64,000 nucleotides of DNA from Cepaea nemoralis (GCA_014155875.1 JACEFZ010015105.1:1-64000), one strand, 5' to 3'. Numbered from the stretch's first letter, positions 11,777 to 24,600 are shown. Translations and numbers: made by a program. Notes: generated by a model not told the origin, from the letters alone.

Positions 11777-12056
11777 TATAGAAACGATATGAGAATTATA
11801 TCAATTCTGTTGTGATGCTGTCTGAACCGGGTTAAGAGCATTCTGAACCTTCATCTTCATAATTGATGGTCCTTCATTATTATTTTGAATATCATACTGT
11901 TCTTCTCTGTTATCATCGTAAAGGGTTTTCACATGTATAATATAATCTGACCATACATGTAAAATCTGATCTTTTCTTTATTGTGATTTTTCCATCCTTT
12001 ATATTTATGCAGTCTGTTGATGTATGTGTTCTTTGATTAGTAAGCTCCTGAATTTT

Positions 12057-12063
<7 letters not shown>

Positions 12064-12096
<33 letters not shown>

Positions 12097-12101
12097 TATA
12101 T

Positions 12102-12162
<61 letters not shown>
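12064..12162. repeat. (TA)n microsatellite
   Basis: About 100 bases of TA dinucleotides with two short interruptions, ending exactly where the two-ended LINE derivative begins. Confidence 0.95.
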
Positions 12163-12164
<2 letters not shown>

Positions 12165-12165
<1 letters not shown>

Positions 12166-12711
12166 AGTCAGGTCTTAGTCAGAAATGACTGAGCTACCGT
12201 ATGACAGTAGACGGTACTACCTGCTTTCTGTCAGCGCCGAATGTTGGGCGGCGCTTACCAAACCCGACACCCTACATTGTGCCAACGGCTTCGGGCGGAA
12301 GAGCACAATTGGGAGGGTACAAGCCTTATCCTGGTGCGAGGAAATGCAACCCAAAGGCAAAATAAGTCATGGCAGGGCAGACCAGGCCCTAAGCCTTGGT
12401 TGGCAGCTGGTCTAGGATCGAAGCTCCGACAGAGGACAGTTAGAGCATTGCTTTGCTGATCTGGCAGCTTCTGCAGCTTGTCTTGTTCCAGATGTATAGG
12501 TGTTAACCTTCCTCTGGAGTGAACTAGGCAGGCCGAGAGAGGGATCATGCCTGATGGGCAAACACATGGTTTCTTTATTTTAGCCCAGGCTTTGTGCTAT
12601 GGAGAGGCAATAACTCCATCCCTGGTCTTAACCGGTCTCGGAATCAAAGCGAGAGGCAACTGTTAAGTTTAATACCAAACTATCGTCTGTCAAGACGGAA
12701 AGGTGCCAATG

Positions 12712-12712
<1 letters not shown>
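12165..12712 (+). mobile_element. Internally deleted LINE C derivative (5' UTR plus 3' tail only)
   Basis: Positions 12170-12655 match the 5' untranslated region of LINE C (55325-55812), from GACTGAGCTACCGTATGACA to AATCAAAGCGAGAG. The sequence then jumps to a ~40-base segment (12671-12712) that matches the very 3' end of LINE C near 60580-60612 (CAAACTATCGTC..., GGTGCCAATG). The whole ~3.4-kb coding region is missing. It is a SINE-like two-ended LINE derivative, flanked on both sides by TA repeats. Confidence 0.78.
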
Positions 12713-12786
<74 letters not shown>

Positions 12787-12796
12787 CGTGCGCGCT
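12713..12796. repeat. (TA)n(TG)n(CG)n compound microsatellite
   Basis: TA, then TG, then CG dinucleotides in series, directly adjoining the 3' end of the LINE C derivative. It may have grown from the element's tail. Confidence 0.93.
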
Positions 12797-13570
12797 ATGG
12801 TCAGATGTGAAAGAAGTTAGTGGATACATCATCATCATTGTGACATATTGTCCAGACATTCAACTATTTACATCCACAAATTGAATAAAGAATAAAACGG
12901 GACGCAATAAGAATCTGATGGCAAGAGAAGAAAGTGTGGGCATTGAACGGACGGCTTGGATTGGTTGGATTTGAACTGCCCACGCAAGTCTCCAAAACCG
13001 AAGAGGGCTGAGCCTTCCAGCTCAGTCCGGTTCAAGCTTTCTTTGTGTCAACATTAACTTTCTGTAGGAGGTGCGGTGACCAGTGTTCTGACAATTTCCA
13101 GCTCACACACCAGAAGTCATTAACTGACGTTCCAAACCTGAAAGATAACGCAGTGTTTATGTATATAATGGTGTAACCATGTTGTTTATGCTTCATAAAA
13201 ATGTTCCTGTTCGAGTGAAAAATCTTATACTACGCCATGCTTATTTCATTGCTACAGATACCAAGTTCCAAGTTCTTCCTAATTTGCTCGTTTACATTCC
13301 AGGATTCATTGTCATACAGGTTTTTTTATAACATTTCAGTGCATTCAGTGCAATTAAAGTTAGGCAATCGGTAACATCAACACTTAATATTAAACAACAC
13401 TCACAAACATAAACAACCTTACATAAGTTAAAGCTGGATACCTGTATGTGAAAATTCTAAGTTATGCCCATGGCAAAGTATTAATAACAGAATCTGAGAG
13501 AAGCTCCCAAATCATTTTCAACAAGTTGGTGGAGAAAAGCGGAAGAGAAGGACTATCTTTATTTTTTAAT
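12797..13570. other. No recognisable gene
   Basis: No domain-bearing ORF, RNA gene or repeat array. Two short C/T-rich stretches near 12,960-13,040 have no assignable identity. Confidence 0.5.
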
Positions 13571-13806
13571 GTTGCATATCCCTTACAGGACGTTGCAGTC
13601 AACACCAGCATTTTTCAGCTGCTGTTGATGTTCTAGGCACGTTTTACGTTCAGTAGTTTGCCATTGCTTTCTGAACGACCGGCTCACATACCCCCGTAAG
13701 GTACCAGCTTGGCGCGAACCGCTGCCGATTCTCGCAGCTGCTGTTTTCCCCAAGTGAATATACGGGATTACGAATAATGTCGTTAACTCCGTTATTAGGT
13801 AGACCG
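13571..13806 (-). mobile_element. tRNA-derived SINE, family 1, copy c
   Basis: On the minus strand it contains the head segment CATTATTCGTAATCCCGT, a B-box-like GGTTCGCGCC, the conserved core GAAAGCAATGGCAAACTACT, and the end CCTGTAAGGGATATGCAAC with an A-rich tail at 13555-13570. It closely matches copies b and e. I could not fix a target duplication. Confidence 0.8.
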
Positions 13807-14375
13807 GTGCATTTAGAGTAAGAGTGTAAAATTAAAAAAGATATCTGTCTTGGCTATATAGTGATATCTGACCGAAGCTGCAATATATGATTTAAAGGAA
13901 AGAATAATCATTTAAAAAAATATGAGTAACGATATGAAGAGCGGAAATGTCGCAGGTACAACAATTTGTTTATTGGAATGTGTGTAAGTTGTAATTCTTG
14001 TGCATGGATTCGAGAGTTGGCAGTGGGTAATGAAATGGTGAAGATACTGGAAACAACACAGGTGTGTATTGTTATAGAAGAATGTTGAGAATAGCATAAG
14101 TAACACTAACTTTATTAAAATATCAGACATTAGAGAAAATTGGAGTCATTGTAAGGCCAGGCACCCGAAGAAGAGAAAGAATATGAACACATTTTAAAAT
14201 TAGAATTCTCGAGATCGAGAAGAATAAAATATATTTTTGTACAAGATGTAAACAAAGGAGATAGATTTACCATAAAAAGTACAATGTCTTAGAAACTAAG
14301 ATATTTTAACCACGCCAATCGTCACTGCATTTAAGACAAAACTGTAATGGACGGCATTATTTTTGGAAGAGGAAG
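13807..14375. other. No recognisable gene
   Basis: AT-rich sequence with no coding or repeat signal that I can name. Confidence 0.5.
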
Positions 14376-14985
14376 TTAGCTTTAGTTTTAGTCGACGCAT
14401 CAACATCACGGCACACGGGAGTAACCCATAAGTGCTCCGTTCTACTCTTAATTAAAGCCTGGTCCGGAGAATCTCAGCTCAGTGCATGGACTCCGTAGCA
14501 CCGGAGAGGATCTTGAAATATTTTCCATCCATCCATCAGTGCCATGCCAATAAGCGTGGGCGGTCATGTTTTGCCAGCTCACTCGATCACCAGAGTCGTG
14601 TATCAGCTCCGTGTTCCTGTCTCGACAATACCACGTGGCCAAACCATCCAGGTATTTACTTGTCGGTCTACCCCTTGGTCTCTTCACTTCGATCTTGCCA
14701 GTTGTCACCAAGTTCTCCAAGTCATTTCTTCTCATAACATGCCCAAAAATACTTTAGGTAGATTTTTAACTTGAAAGTTTGCCCGGGCAGCGCAGTTAGG
14801 CTACTCTTTTTCGATTTCCAAATGCCAACGGATTTTTTTACGTGCGCAACAATACACTCGGGCGTCAGATCTCACTACCCAGAGACCAGGGGAATTTTGT
14901 TACTAGAAGTGCGCGTAAAAAAATCCCGGTCTTCACCGGGGCTTGAAACCGGGACCTCCAGCACTCGTGGCGGACACCATACATA
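14376..14985 (-). mobile_element. tRNA-derived SINE, family 2, copy b, with nested LINE fragment
   Basis: It matches copy a (4381-4782) on both sides of an inserted segment. The tail side (14376-14520) and head side (14747-14985) align with copy a. The head stops ~27 bases short of copy a's end, so this copy is 5'-truncated. The B-box-like sequence is altered to GGTTTCAAGCCCC. The interruption at 14521-14746 is a LINE fragment with its own duplication. Confidence 0.85.
14521..14746 (-). mobile_element. LINE 3'-end fragment nested in SINE
   Basis: On the minus strand the frame reads a LINE ORF2 C terminus: MRRNDLENLVTTGKI, then RPRGRPTSKYLDGLATW, then an aspartate/tryptophan-containing end. 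The element finishes with a (TGGA)n tail seen on plus as ccatccatcc at 14525-14534. The 5-bp sequence aaata occurs at 14516-14520 and 14747-14751. Copy a of the SINE has it once, so it is the target duplication. The insertion is severely 5'-truncated, 226 bp. Confidence 0.83.
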
Positions 14986-16604
14986 ATGGTGATGGATGTG
15001 ATCAGCAAGATGAAATCACTATACAACTGTTAGCAGAAAATGATGACGGGCAGTCATCAAGATAACTGAATGGCGGAGTGTGTTGTTAGAAACAAACCGT
15101 GTAACAATCTTCAGACGGAATAACCAGAAATGATATTGCATATTGCTAGTATATGCAAATGTCACAACAAACCATCATTAGGCGCATAGTGCGTTGCTGG
15201 TGTCTCGTGTCATGGCTACGTGAAGTCGAGGCATGCTTGGGTCAAATAGATAACATCAGAATTTAATACAACTGCTCATATGGGCGCTCTTGTCTCTGTT
15301 TAGCCAGAAGTGTTCAATTTTTGAATAAATTATCAGATGCTAGATCACACTAATTCGAGATTAAACACATTGTTCGTTTCTTTGTGTCACAGTTACTGTC
15401 CCAATAAAAAGCGAATTCCGACAAATGTCACACGACTGGGTGGGGTCAAAGGATGCCACTGACAAATGTCAAAGCCACAATTTTTGTAATAAAATATAAC
15501 CCTCTAGCGTCATTTTATGCCAGTGAACCCAAATCATGTTCGTGCACAAGCCCTCGTGTCTCACAGGTCACATGCTTGATCCGCACTATATCTTTTGTCT
15601 GCCCCTGATCACCCTGTGAAACATAGTACCTCTATCAACGTGCTAGAATATTCTACTATCTTCAGCCTATGTGAGCTATTGCATTCTTGTCTTTACCCAT
15701 GTGCCCTTCCATTACGCTCCATATTATTTATTAATCTTGGTATCTAATTCATTTCTCCGAGAATTGTAGGTATCCCTATATTTTATTTTCCAAAAGAAAG
15801 TACTTTCTAGTTATATTATCAAGATCTCACAATGTGTGTCCTATACGGTGCCACCGTCTTTTATACACCTTTTAGTTAGCTGAAATCTATAGCTCACTCG
15901 CTAGGTTCGCATTAGTGATTCGGTCATACCATTTGAGTCCTTCTATTCTGTACAGGTATCCAATAATCCTTGCTTATAGTTTATTAATAATTAGTTAGTT
16001 GTTCTCTGTGTTTCAGGTCTATACAACAGTTACGATTTAACATTAGTGTAAACCACAATTTGATTTGTACCATGTGTAATTTATGTTGACGTCCATAAAT
16101 TTCCCAGTGCTAGGAAGCTCCGTATGATGTTTGTATTATTATTCTGTCTCTATAATTTCCCCATCTTTGTCTACATTACTACCTTAATAGGTTCACGATC
16201 AAACATCTTCACGATAGTTTTCATTAAGGGAGATCAGGTTATCATTTATTGCATGCATTATCATATTATTTGACTTTCCCGTATGCATTTTTAGAGCTAA
16301 TTGATGTGGCCTATTATTACGTGTAAACCGTTAGTTTATCTTGCATCTGACTGCATATACCTGATACAGGAAGGGAATGTCTTCAAGGAAGTCCGGATCA
16401 CCAAGTTGTTCCGTTAGATTCGCAGTAGTTTCATTTCAGTTCGTAGTAATTGTTGTCTTTGCAATTCAGTCTGTGATCCGTAAAACATTTAAGGGTAACA
16501 AAAGGCATACACGTCACACTCCTGTTTTTACTTACGTTAGTTGTCCCTTATGAAACATTACGTATTTCGTATCTCGATATGTTGCCTTATTTAGCCCTCT
16601 GGTG
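14986..16604. other. No recognisable gene
   Basis: 1.6 kb of AT-rich sequence with no ORF over ~60 codons of interest, no array and no motif I recognise. It may hold old decayed repeats. Confidence 0.5.
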
Positions 16605-16820
16605 AAGTTGTTACGGACGCAATTCGTAATTCTGTATATTTCGTTAAAAACACAGTTGCTAGCGGATGTGGCAGCAGATAGCCTTACGCTGGTTTTCATA
16701 CTGTGGTAAGAGTGCGGGCCGTTCAGAAAGCAATGGCAAAGTACTGAATGTAAGCTGGCAAGATATCACAAACAGCTGGATAAAAGACATGCTGGTATTG
16801 ACTGCGACCTCCTGTAAAAG
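16605..16820 (+). mobile_element. tRNA-derived SINE, family 1, copy d
   Basis: It shares GGACGCAATTCGTAATTC with copy a, the core CAGAAAGCAATGGCAAAGTA, and the end GACTGCGACCTCCTGTAAAA. The head is diverged and no target duplication was identified. Confidence 0.75.
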
Positions 16821-17116
16821 ATATGTAACTAACTTTTTAAAATATTTAGTTCATCTTATAGTGATTCAACAATTTGCAAAGAAATGCCCTATTAATGCGG
16901 TCAAAAGCTTTTTCGTATTATAGAATATACAGTGGTAACGTTATTTTAGTGCTCTGCCCTATTATTATTCGTAACCTGGCTAACTGGTCAGTTTAGGATA
17001 CATACGGTCAGAAGTCTGAAGTTCTATCCATTTTCTTTTTCAATGGTATATCTTGATCTCTCCAGAATGATCCATATTTATGCTGAAGATCCACTATCTC
17101 TCAGACCGCATCTTCA

Positions 17117-17131
17117 CACACACACACACAG

Positions 17132-17224
<93 letters not shown>
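17117..17224. repeat. (CA)n(GA)n microsatellite
   Basis: A short CA block followed by about 80 bases of GA dinucleotides. The arginine/glutamate ORFs here are repeat artefacts. Confidence 0.95.
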
Positions 17225-18154
17225 CGAGCGCGTACTCACAAACACACAAATGCACGTCCTACATGGTATCCAGACTACGTTGAATTCAAAACCTCACCAT
17301 CCACTGGATATGTTCACGAACTTTATGAGTTTCATTATCACTGTAAAGACCACATAATATGTGGTGATATCGTTGTCGTTAAATGTTAACTGTTTGAACT
17401 GTAGCACAACAACTAGACATTTAATTGCCGGCCTTGTCGCATTCGCTTCGAGGCGGATTGATTAATCTGACCTGGCCATCCTACAACGAGTACCAGGAAA
17501 CGTCTAGGGAAGTAAAGGTGTACAGCTTGACATCGATCACATCACACCTGTAGTACAGATTAGGCTATAGTAATCTAGAAGCATATGCCCAATACGCCTT
17601 AGGGTGTTCAAAAAAGACCTTTACTTGAAGTTAACTACAGCAGTAAAACCATACTCCACAGGAGTGTGACGTGGCAAAGAGTGTGTTCAGATTTGTGATA
17701 AACGTGGTAGTAATTCGAATGCCAGAAATCGTTCCTCCACTGACAAGTGGCGACAAGTCATGATCAGTCTTGACTGGTAAGGAGATTGCAGTTTACAGAG
17801 AAACGGTCCAAGGAGATATGCAATTATGCCGAGCAGAAAACGCTTTACTGAGGTTTGGACGAAATATGTGAAGACGAAGACGCAATTGTAAACATTAGGC
17901 AGAACTGGCGCATTAAAAGCCCACGGGAGTTGTCAGTATAGAAGAGGAAACATGGGCAGCTCATATTACTTCATCGCGTTCTATGTTTGTTTCGTGAATA
18001 ATAATATAAATTTCGAGTTTAACCTTACGTCGTGAGATAGAAGATAGATGAATAAACAGAAAAAGACTGACTGACAGACGGGATTGCTGGTAGAGAGATA
18101 AACAGACTAATACAAACAACTAAGGATACGAAAATGACTGACTGACGAACGGGC

Positions 18155-18158
<4 letters not shown>
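17225..18158. other. No recognisable gene
   Basis: No domain-bearing ORF or repeat that I can name. Confidence 0.5.

Positions 18159-18242
<84 letters not shown>
18159..18242. repeat. (GA)n microsatellite
   Basis: Two GA blocks separated by a single extra A, about 84 bases. Confidence 0.95.
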
Positions 18243-18246
<4 letters not shown>

Positions 18247-18284
18247 TAAGCAGGCAGACAGGATAGCTGGCAGAGAGATTAATT

Positions 18285-18750
18285 AGCATGTTCTTTGCAG
18301 GACCTCGCTCCCAGAACAACCATCCGGAAAACTTCTCGGGCATAAGCAAAATATACTGCGTCATATACGCCCATCTTCAGATCAGCTGCCACATCCTGCA
18401 GCCACCTTCCCTTTGGCATTCCTCTTCCTCTCTTCCCGATCATATACCCCTTCATTATTGTTCACTCCAAACTTGCATGACGTTTTAAGTGACCAGCATA
18501 TGTCAATGTTCTTTTTTTCTGTCGTTTATAGCAGCCAACCTCTTTCAATATTCAGCGCTTGTCGTATGGATACATTTGTTCTGTTCTGTATCTAGGTTAT
18601 CTTAGAACCCGTCTTTAACATTATATTCAAAGGCATTTATGCGCTGTTCAACTTTATTAGTATGTGTCAATATCTCACAGGCGTATGTTGCAATGAGAAA
18701 GATGCATACTCTTAAACATCTAATTTTTGTTGTTCTACCTGCCCTACTCC
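18285..18750 (-). mobile_element. LINE ORF2 C-terminal fragment (family F)
   Basis: Read on the minus strand in shifting frames, it encodes a LINE thumb and C terminus: a CIFLIATYACEILT stretch (the YACE-type motif after the RT), NAFEYNVK, and then KRGRGMPKGRWLQDVAADL before VYDAVYFAYAREVFR. Several frameshifts and stops make it non-functional. The GA repeat borders its 3' side. Confidence 0.62.
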
Positions 18751-19084
18751 ACAATCATTTTAGTTATTGAAGAGTAATATATATTCGCAGGCTTGGCCAT
18801 GGGAATCCCATGGGGAAAAAGGGGGATTTCTGAATAGTGTAGGGTTTGGACGGGATGGGACAGGCATAAATTACCATTGGATGGGATAGAAAAACATGTC
18901 AGTAGTATAGTAGGAAGTTTTGCCATCCCAAATGGGGATCCGGATCCAAAGCTTTTCATTATATAGCATATATGTGACGTCGTCATATCCCCCCGAAATT
19001 GGATCCCAATTTCAAGGGTGATCCAAATGGGATATAACTCATTTTTTGGTCTTATTACATCCCCTTTTTGTGTGTGTATAATTT
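18751..19084. other. No gene; imperfect palindromes
   Basis: A G-rich stretch with small hyphenated palindromes, for example CATGGGA-A-TCCCATG near 18797 and GAAATTGG-atc-CCAATTTC near 18996. No coding signal. Confidence 0.5.
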
Positions 19085-19310
19085 AAAGATGACGGCTATT
19101 GTTAGTTGTAGTAGTGGGTGGTGGGTGAAGATTAAAAGATGTGTGTTAAGTAGTGAGGTGGGGGGGGGGAGGAACAAAAAAGATGGCGCTTCATTGTTAA
19201 GCGGTAGGGGTGGTGTTGGTGGAGTCGTAGTGGTCGAGTTGTCTGTCGGGTTTGACGTGGTGTCGTGGGGGTGATCGTGTGCGTGTGCGCGGGCGGGGCG
19301 ACGTGGGTAA
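19085..19310. repeat. Satellite-like repeat unit, left of LTR element
   Basis: A unit containing GATGACGGCTATTGTTAGTT, a G-run block, ATGGCGCTTCATTGTTAAGC, and GGAGTCGTAGTGGTCGAGTT. It recurs in diverged form at 25554-26015. The LTR element interrupts one unit. The last four bases, gtaa (19307-19310), are the left target duplication. Confidence 0.75.
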
Positions 19311-19686
19311 TATAACAGAGTAGGTTTGTAGGGGAGTGTTGGCTGGTGTGCAATGGGAAGATTATTCAGTATTGCACGGCTGAGCACTCTTCTGGGGGGT
19401 AGCTAGGGATTTGTCATGCTGTGACGACGGGGTAGGGAACAGTTAGTTACAACGATTCCATCAGAGACAGAGGTCACCAGAAGTGTTTAGATGCCAGCTG
19501 GAATGTGAGATGAACTCTGTTGTAATTTCATTATGAACGATTGTGCTGAGGATTTGTCAGTCCTACATTGTAATGCTTATGAAAACTGAACTCTCCAATA
19601 AACTAACAAGTCAAAACGCCGATGGAGTTGGATTTTTGTCTGGTGTTATGTTTGGCCTGAATGTCATTACTTTCTACACTGTTAAA
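19311..19686 (+). repeat. 5' LTR
   Basis: 376 bp, starting TATAACAG and ending CTGTTAAA, so the ends form short inverted repeats rather than the usual TG...CA. A CCAATAAACTAAC stretch near 19593 could serve polyadenylation. About 97% identical to the right copy. Confidence 0.82.
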
Positions 19687-20372
19687 GAGGTAATTTGGTG
19701 CCGTAGACAGCGGATTTGAAGTCCTGGATTGTCGTGGAACACGCGAAGTACCTACACAAACTGCACATATTGGAACCTCTACGACGCTTGTACAGGGCAA
19801 AACTCTGGCCGTTGTGAAAAATCTGTACTGATTGCCTAGAGACAAGATTACGGCACAGTTCTACACTTATATTGAACGGTCAGACGAAACTGATATATGG
19901 CTGCCCCTACAACGCCTGCAAGAATTTCGGCATAGTTGCTACCAAGAGTCGCCGTCCAGAGGTGTCTCTTTGCTGTATACAGGCGTCGTTTGCAGTCAAA
20001 GGCCCGCCCTGGGGTGAATCATTGCTGTGTGGCTGGTTTCTATCAAGTGCCTACCTAAAGGCGGCAGTCAAAAGCCCGACTAAGGGTGGAAGATAATTCC
20101 AATCGTTCTCGGCAGTGAAGGCAGTGGTCGTTGCTGTGCTGAGCTTACGGGAGTTACTGTGTTGTCGGGACCTGAACTTACTGACTTGCTGGAGCTTGCC
20201 TTGGTCAGTTACTGAATGTTATTCTGAGTGTCATCGACGTCATCAATATGTAACCAGAGGATGGGACTAACATGCCGGTGAAGTAACCTTACTTAATTAG
20301 ATTAAATAGTTTTGATTCTGATTGATATTAATTATATTAATTATTACTTCATTGGGACACGTAGCAAAGAAC

Positions 20373-21430
20373 ATGAAAGGGTTTAGAACAGATTTGGAAA
20401 GTTTGAAGGTGTGGCTAAAAGAATTGAAAGTGTCAGTCGGTGATGTTGAGAATTTTGTAGAAGGTTTACGGAGAAGAACGACTGGGCAAGAGACCTATAG
20501 ATTTAATGTGGAGTGCGATAGAGTGAGAAGGAATGACAGGGGACAGCCAGTGGTTAATGGAGACAGAAGACGATATGATCCCACGTATGCAGGTGGTCAC
20601 GATGAACCAAGACCAGATGTCTATAAGGTAAAGAGAGGTGAAAGGAGAGGTAATTGTGAAATGTCGAACTTGTATAGGTGTCATAGGTACAGAAATGGGC
20701 CTGAGAGAAACCTTTCAAAGAAAACATGGGGTTGGCAATCCCATAGCGCAGCCGCAAGAAAATGGCGTGATGACTGGTTTGAACAAAGACAGAGATAATA
20801 TTTAAAGTCAGGGTTGAAGGATAGAGTAGAACACACAAATAAGATTCCAACAGCTCCTAAAGTGCTTGCAAATGTTAGGATTGGACAGGAAAAGAAGTTG
20901 TTACTGATAAAGAAAATAAAACAGGAGACACAGACGCAGACGATGGAAGTGCTAGACAAGAACACACAGACACAAATTGATACTGTAGAGAAGAAAACCC
21001 AGGTACAAAAAATTAACAAAATAGCAAGAGGATGTCAAACTGAAGTATTAGAAATTTTAGAACCAGCTTCAGGAAAATTAGAAAAGGTTGCGCCAGTTAA
21101 AATTAAAGAGAATATTACGGTAAAGCATATGCCGTTAAAAACAAAAGACACCAGAAAGAAAATTAGGAAAACTGCTTAGGCCAGGTCTGAAGCAAGTTTG
21201 CTGGTAAATGTGAGTGCGACAGACGGGTCAGACTCCTCGGAGTTAGACATAAAATATACACCCACCTGAAGTACGAAGGGTGGTAGCAGAAATAAGAATA
21301 TCAGCATTACTAGTTCAAATTACAGAGACGTTGCTTCCTCCTCTACAGCATATAGTAAACAGGCTGGTGGAACAACTATAGGCAGTGATTATTCGGAGGA
21401 CGAGCTAGGAAGATATAAACAATATATGGT
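20373..21430 (+). pseudogene. Gag-like reading frame of the LTR element, broken
   Basis: From the Met of MKGFRTDLESLKVWLKEL a single frame runs to 21179 with only one internal stop (20797-20799). After the stop at 21177 the same style of sequence continues to ~21430 with frame changes (SDGSDSSELDIKYT; then GSDYSEDELGRYKQYM). The product is highly charged: an N-terminal Leu/Lys helix, an Arg/Asp-rich middle, and a Gln/Thr/Lys repeat near 20930-21010 (QTQT, NTQTQ). No zinc knuckle or capsid motif is visible. Its position after the primer site suggests gag. That is inference, not motif-based. Confidence 0.45.
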
Positions 21431-21433
21431 ACA

Positions 21434-21610
21434 ATGACAGATACGGCAAACGAGCAACCACTAAGAAGAAATAAAAGACAGGCTGCTGTTAAGAAGAAAG
21501 AGATAGCAGGAATAGAAAATTCCCAGGGCTGTACAGAGGATGATGCAAGGAAAATCCAAGAATATATGAGGTTACGACCACATTACTTTACAGATAGCTA
21601 TAGATATTAA
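21434..21610 (+). CDS. 58-aa ORF in LTR element interior
   Basis: ATG at 21434, stop at 21608-21610. The basic N-terminal half (LRRNKRQAAVKKK) is followed by DDARKIQEYMRL. It directly follows the gag-like frame. It could be a continuation of gag in another frame or chance. No family recognised. Confidence 0.25.
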   Translation: MTDTANEQPLRRNKRQAAVKKKEIAGIENSQGCTEDDARKIQEYMRLRPHYFTDSYRY

Positions 21611-24600
21611 CAGAGATAGATGAAGAGAGACACTATAATCAGAGGATACTTTGCTATGTCTGTAAGGGTTGAAATGAAAATGAACATATCTAGTGATAGA
21701 ACGCGTAGAGAGGTTCTGAGACGTTGGTATAGCTCAATAGTGTTATTTTGTGCTGTGAAAAGTGGTAGAGAATCACAACAAGTGATATATAATCGTCGTG
21801 TGGTTGGTAAATGGTCGTACCTGAGTATAGAAGAATGAGCGTAGGGATATGTGAATCAGACAAAGAATACTAGATTAGTTAGTGCAGCCGTATAGCTTGA
21901 GAATAGCGCGAGGAGATAAGCGAGAAGAAGTAGAAAGAAAGTGTGATGGTTTTTCCGAGAAAACAAAGTGTTGGGTGTTGGACTGGTTTGCGTGGTTACG
22001 CTATAGAGAATTAGATAGGGCAGAGAGTGTCCATGCGTGCATAATGTAGGCTATCTTGTGTTTAGTCGTGGTGATTAGAGAGTGGATGATTTGGGATTTG
22101 AGATGTCTTCTGTCTGAAATGGTCGGATGGAGTGGGGTAGTGCTCGCAGAAATTGCACGGAGAGATGTGAATGTTGTTACTATGTACTAGAGCAAATGCG
22201 TTGTCTGCGCCGGAGTTTTTAAAAGAGGAGTGGATGATTGAGAAAAATTGAAGCAATAGAGTAGTTGAATTGTGAAAATCATATGATATGATGTCAGATA
22301 TTGAATTAACGTTTTGATTGTGGCTTTATGAAGCAGATCCAGTATCGTTGGCGGAGGTATGCTGAGGTGAGATTGACTGATGCGGAGGAATGAGAAAATA
22401 TAGCGAAGACAATATAGCTAAGACGTACTCAATATGTCTCATCAGAGTGAGGTTTGTTGTGATGATAAATTCAATCGGGATGGTTAGTACGTAAAGTATG
22501 TAAAAGAGATAGCTGGTAAGGTATAGTGTGCTAGATCCTGTGTGTTGAGCTGGTTGGCCGGATGCGTTTCTGGTGTTCCGAACGTGGTCCGAGAGAAGTG
22601 GCGTGAATGCCAGCGGTATATGGTTGAAGGAGTTTAAGAACAGAACGGAGTAACCTTGAGTAGGTGGGTGAGATGAGAGATGAGAAGTGATGTAAGCAGA
22701 GGAAGAAGGGAACGTGACTAACCAGCGGAGCGTGAGAGTATTGGGAGTAGAAGCCTCTGGAAGATGATGGTTGAGGATTGCGAGTTGTTGCTGATGGGGA
22801 TGAAGTAATTAAGTGGTGATTGCGGAGAAAGAAGAGGTGACTGACTCTGAGAAAGTTGTTGTGTGGAGAGGGAGGAAGCAGTTTGGAATGGAATGTTGGT
22901 TACGAGGTTAGATTGAGAAAAACCAGTGAATAGTAATATGGTGATGCAGGAGAATTAACGTTGGTTGCGTCGGGGGGACGAGAGAGTCGAATTGAGAGAA
23001 TGTCCTTATGAAGTGGAAGTTGTAGCAATTGTTGGTACATATCCAGAGGGAATTAGGTTAGAATATAAGTGTATAAATAAATAGGCTGGGTTGTGTTTAC
23101 CCTTAGTGAGTGGACGTGATGGATCAACTTCCAAGAAATCTTTGTATGTTGAAATACTCACTTTGGTTAGTGAGAAATTGAGCAATTTAAGCTGTGGATA
23201 ACAGTAATTTCTGTGTTTTATTATCCTTTATTTTTGGGGCGGACACGACTTGTTTTTATATATATAACGAATGAATAAGAGTGTATGTTGTTCACATAAG
23301 TTGGGTTATTTTGTCCGTAAAAGTGACAAAATTTGGGGAGAAAAAGGGTGTATTCATTAATTTTTGACTTGGTTGTTATTGACTCATTGATTTGCAAATA
23401 ATTAGCAATACGGTGATTTCTGTTGCTGCTTGTATATATATTGTTTTGAATAATGTTGGGGGATAAACGATGTCCATATAATTAGGGGGGAAAGGTGTCG
23501 TGTTTTTAATTGTGGTCGTCTCCAATTACTTGTGAATTGTGGCTTTTCATCTACTTTTGAATGGTTTAACATTAGCATACTAGTTTGATCGGTTATTTTG
23601 AGTTGCAATTCTCAGTTTGAAAAAAAAAATGTTAATTATTTTGGTCTTATGATTGGTTGTCGTTGATCAACCTTAGATTTGGTTCTAAATAATATGTTTT
23701 TTTTATATTTTTTTAATTTTTACTGAGTTAAAACATTGAGTTACAACCACAGACTATAGTTAAGGATATAAAGTTGCTCAATAAGAATTGTAATAAGGTC
23801 CTTGGAGTGGGTATATGTCTGTAGATAAAATTCCTTTCAGATATGGGGCGACTTTAAGACATAAATAGAGATATCTTTGCCTTGTGGGGGTTGGTTTTTA
23901 GTAAACTTGGGGTAAACATGGATTGAATGCCATGAGATTGGACATTCTGGAAGGTGATAACTGGATATTTTATAGTGGCCTGGGGGTTGATTGGTTGCTG
24001 TTGACGGCGTAACCGTAATCAAGATAGATACTGTTGCAGAGTTTTAGAAATTAGCTAGGGCAAAGGTTATTAAAGTCGCTGCGGTTGTCAGCAATGACTG
24101 GAGTAAACATGGACTAGCGCCATGTTCGGGATGTGGGTTATTGGTTTTCGGCTTAACTTAGGGGTAGCCATAATTTGGACTGTGGATAGCAGCACAATTT
24201 GTAATAGTCGGGAATTGGCTGAGGTGGAATGCTTGTAGAGAATGAGGTTCATAATAGATGAACAGTGATGGGGTTTTGTTTGGTGCTGTGGGTACAGCAT
24301 GACCAGGGGGAGGAGCATGAATTGAGGGTCATGAAATAGAGGTTTAGGTGGTAATGGGATGGATAATAGATGGATTTCTGGGGATACCGGCATAATACAG
24401 GGTGGACAAGGTAGACGTTTACAGACATAAGGTCATGGGTGGTATTTTTGCTATGGTTAATGACATAATATGGGGCTAAACGGAGTAAACGTTCACAGCC
24501 ATGAGTGTGTTGCGGACATTGGATTGCTGGGGATACCGGCATAAACTAAAGGAGACATGGATGGTAGTAGAATTTGGTATTGTGGATAATGTGCTCATTG

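Noticed and set aside
17043..17357. Arg/Glu repeat frames
   Set aside because: Translation of the GA microsatellite.
19603..19845. Small frames across the 5' LTR
   Set aside because: They span the LTR and leader, have no domain, and recur only because the LTR is duplicated.
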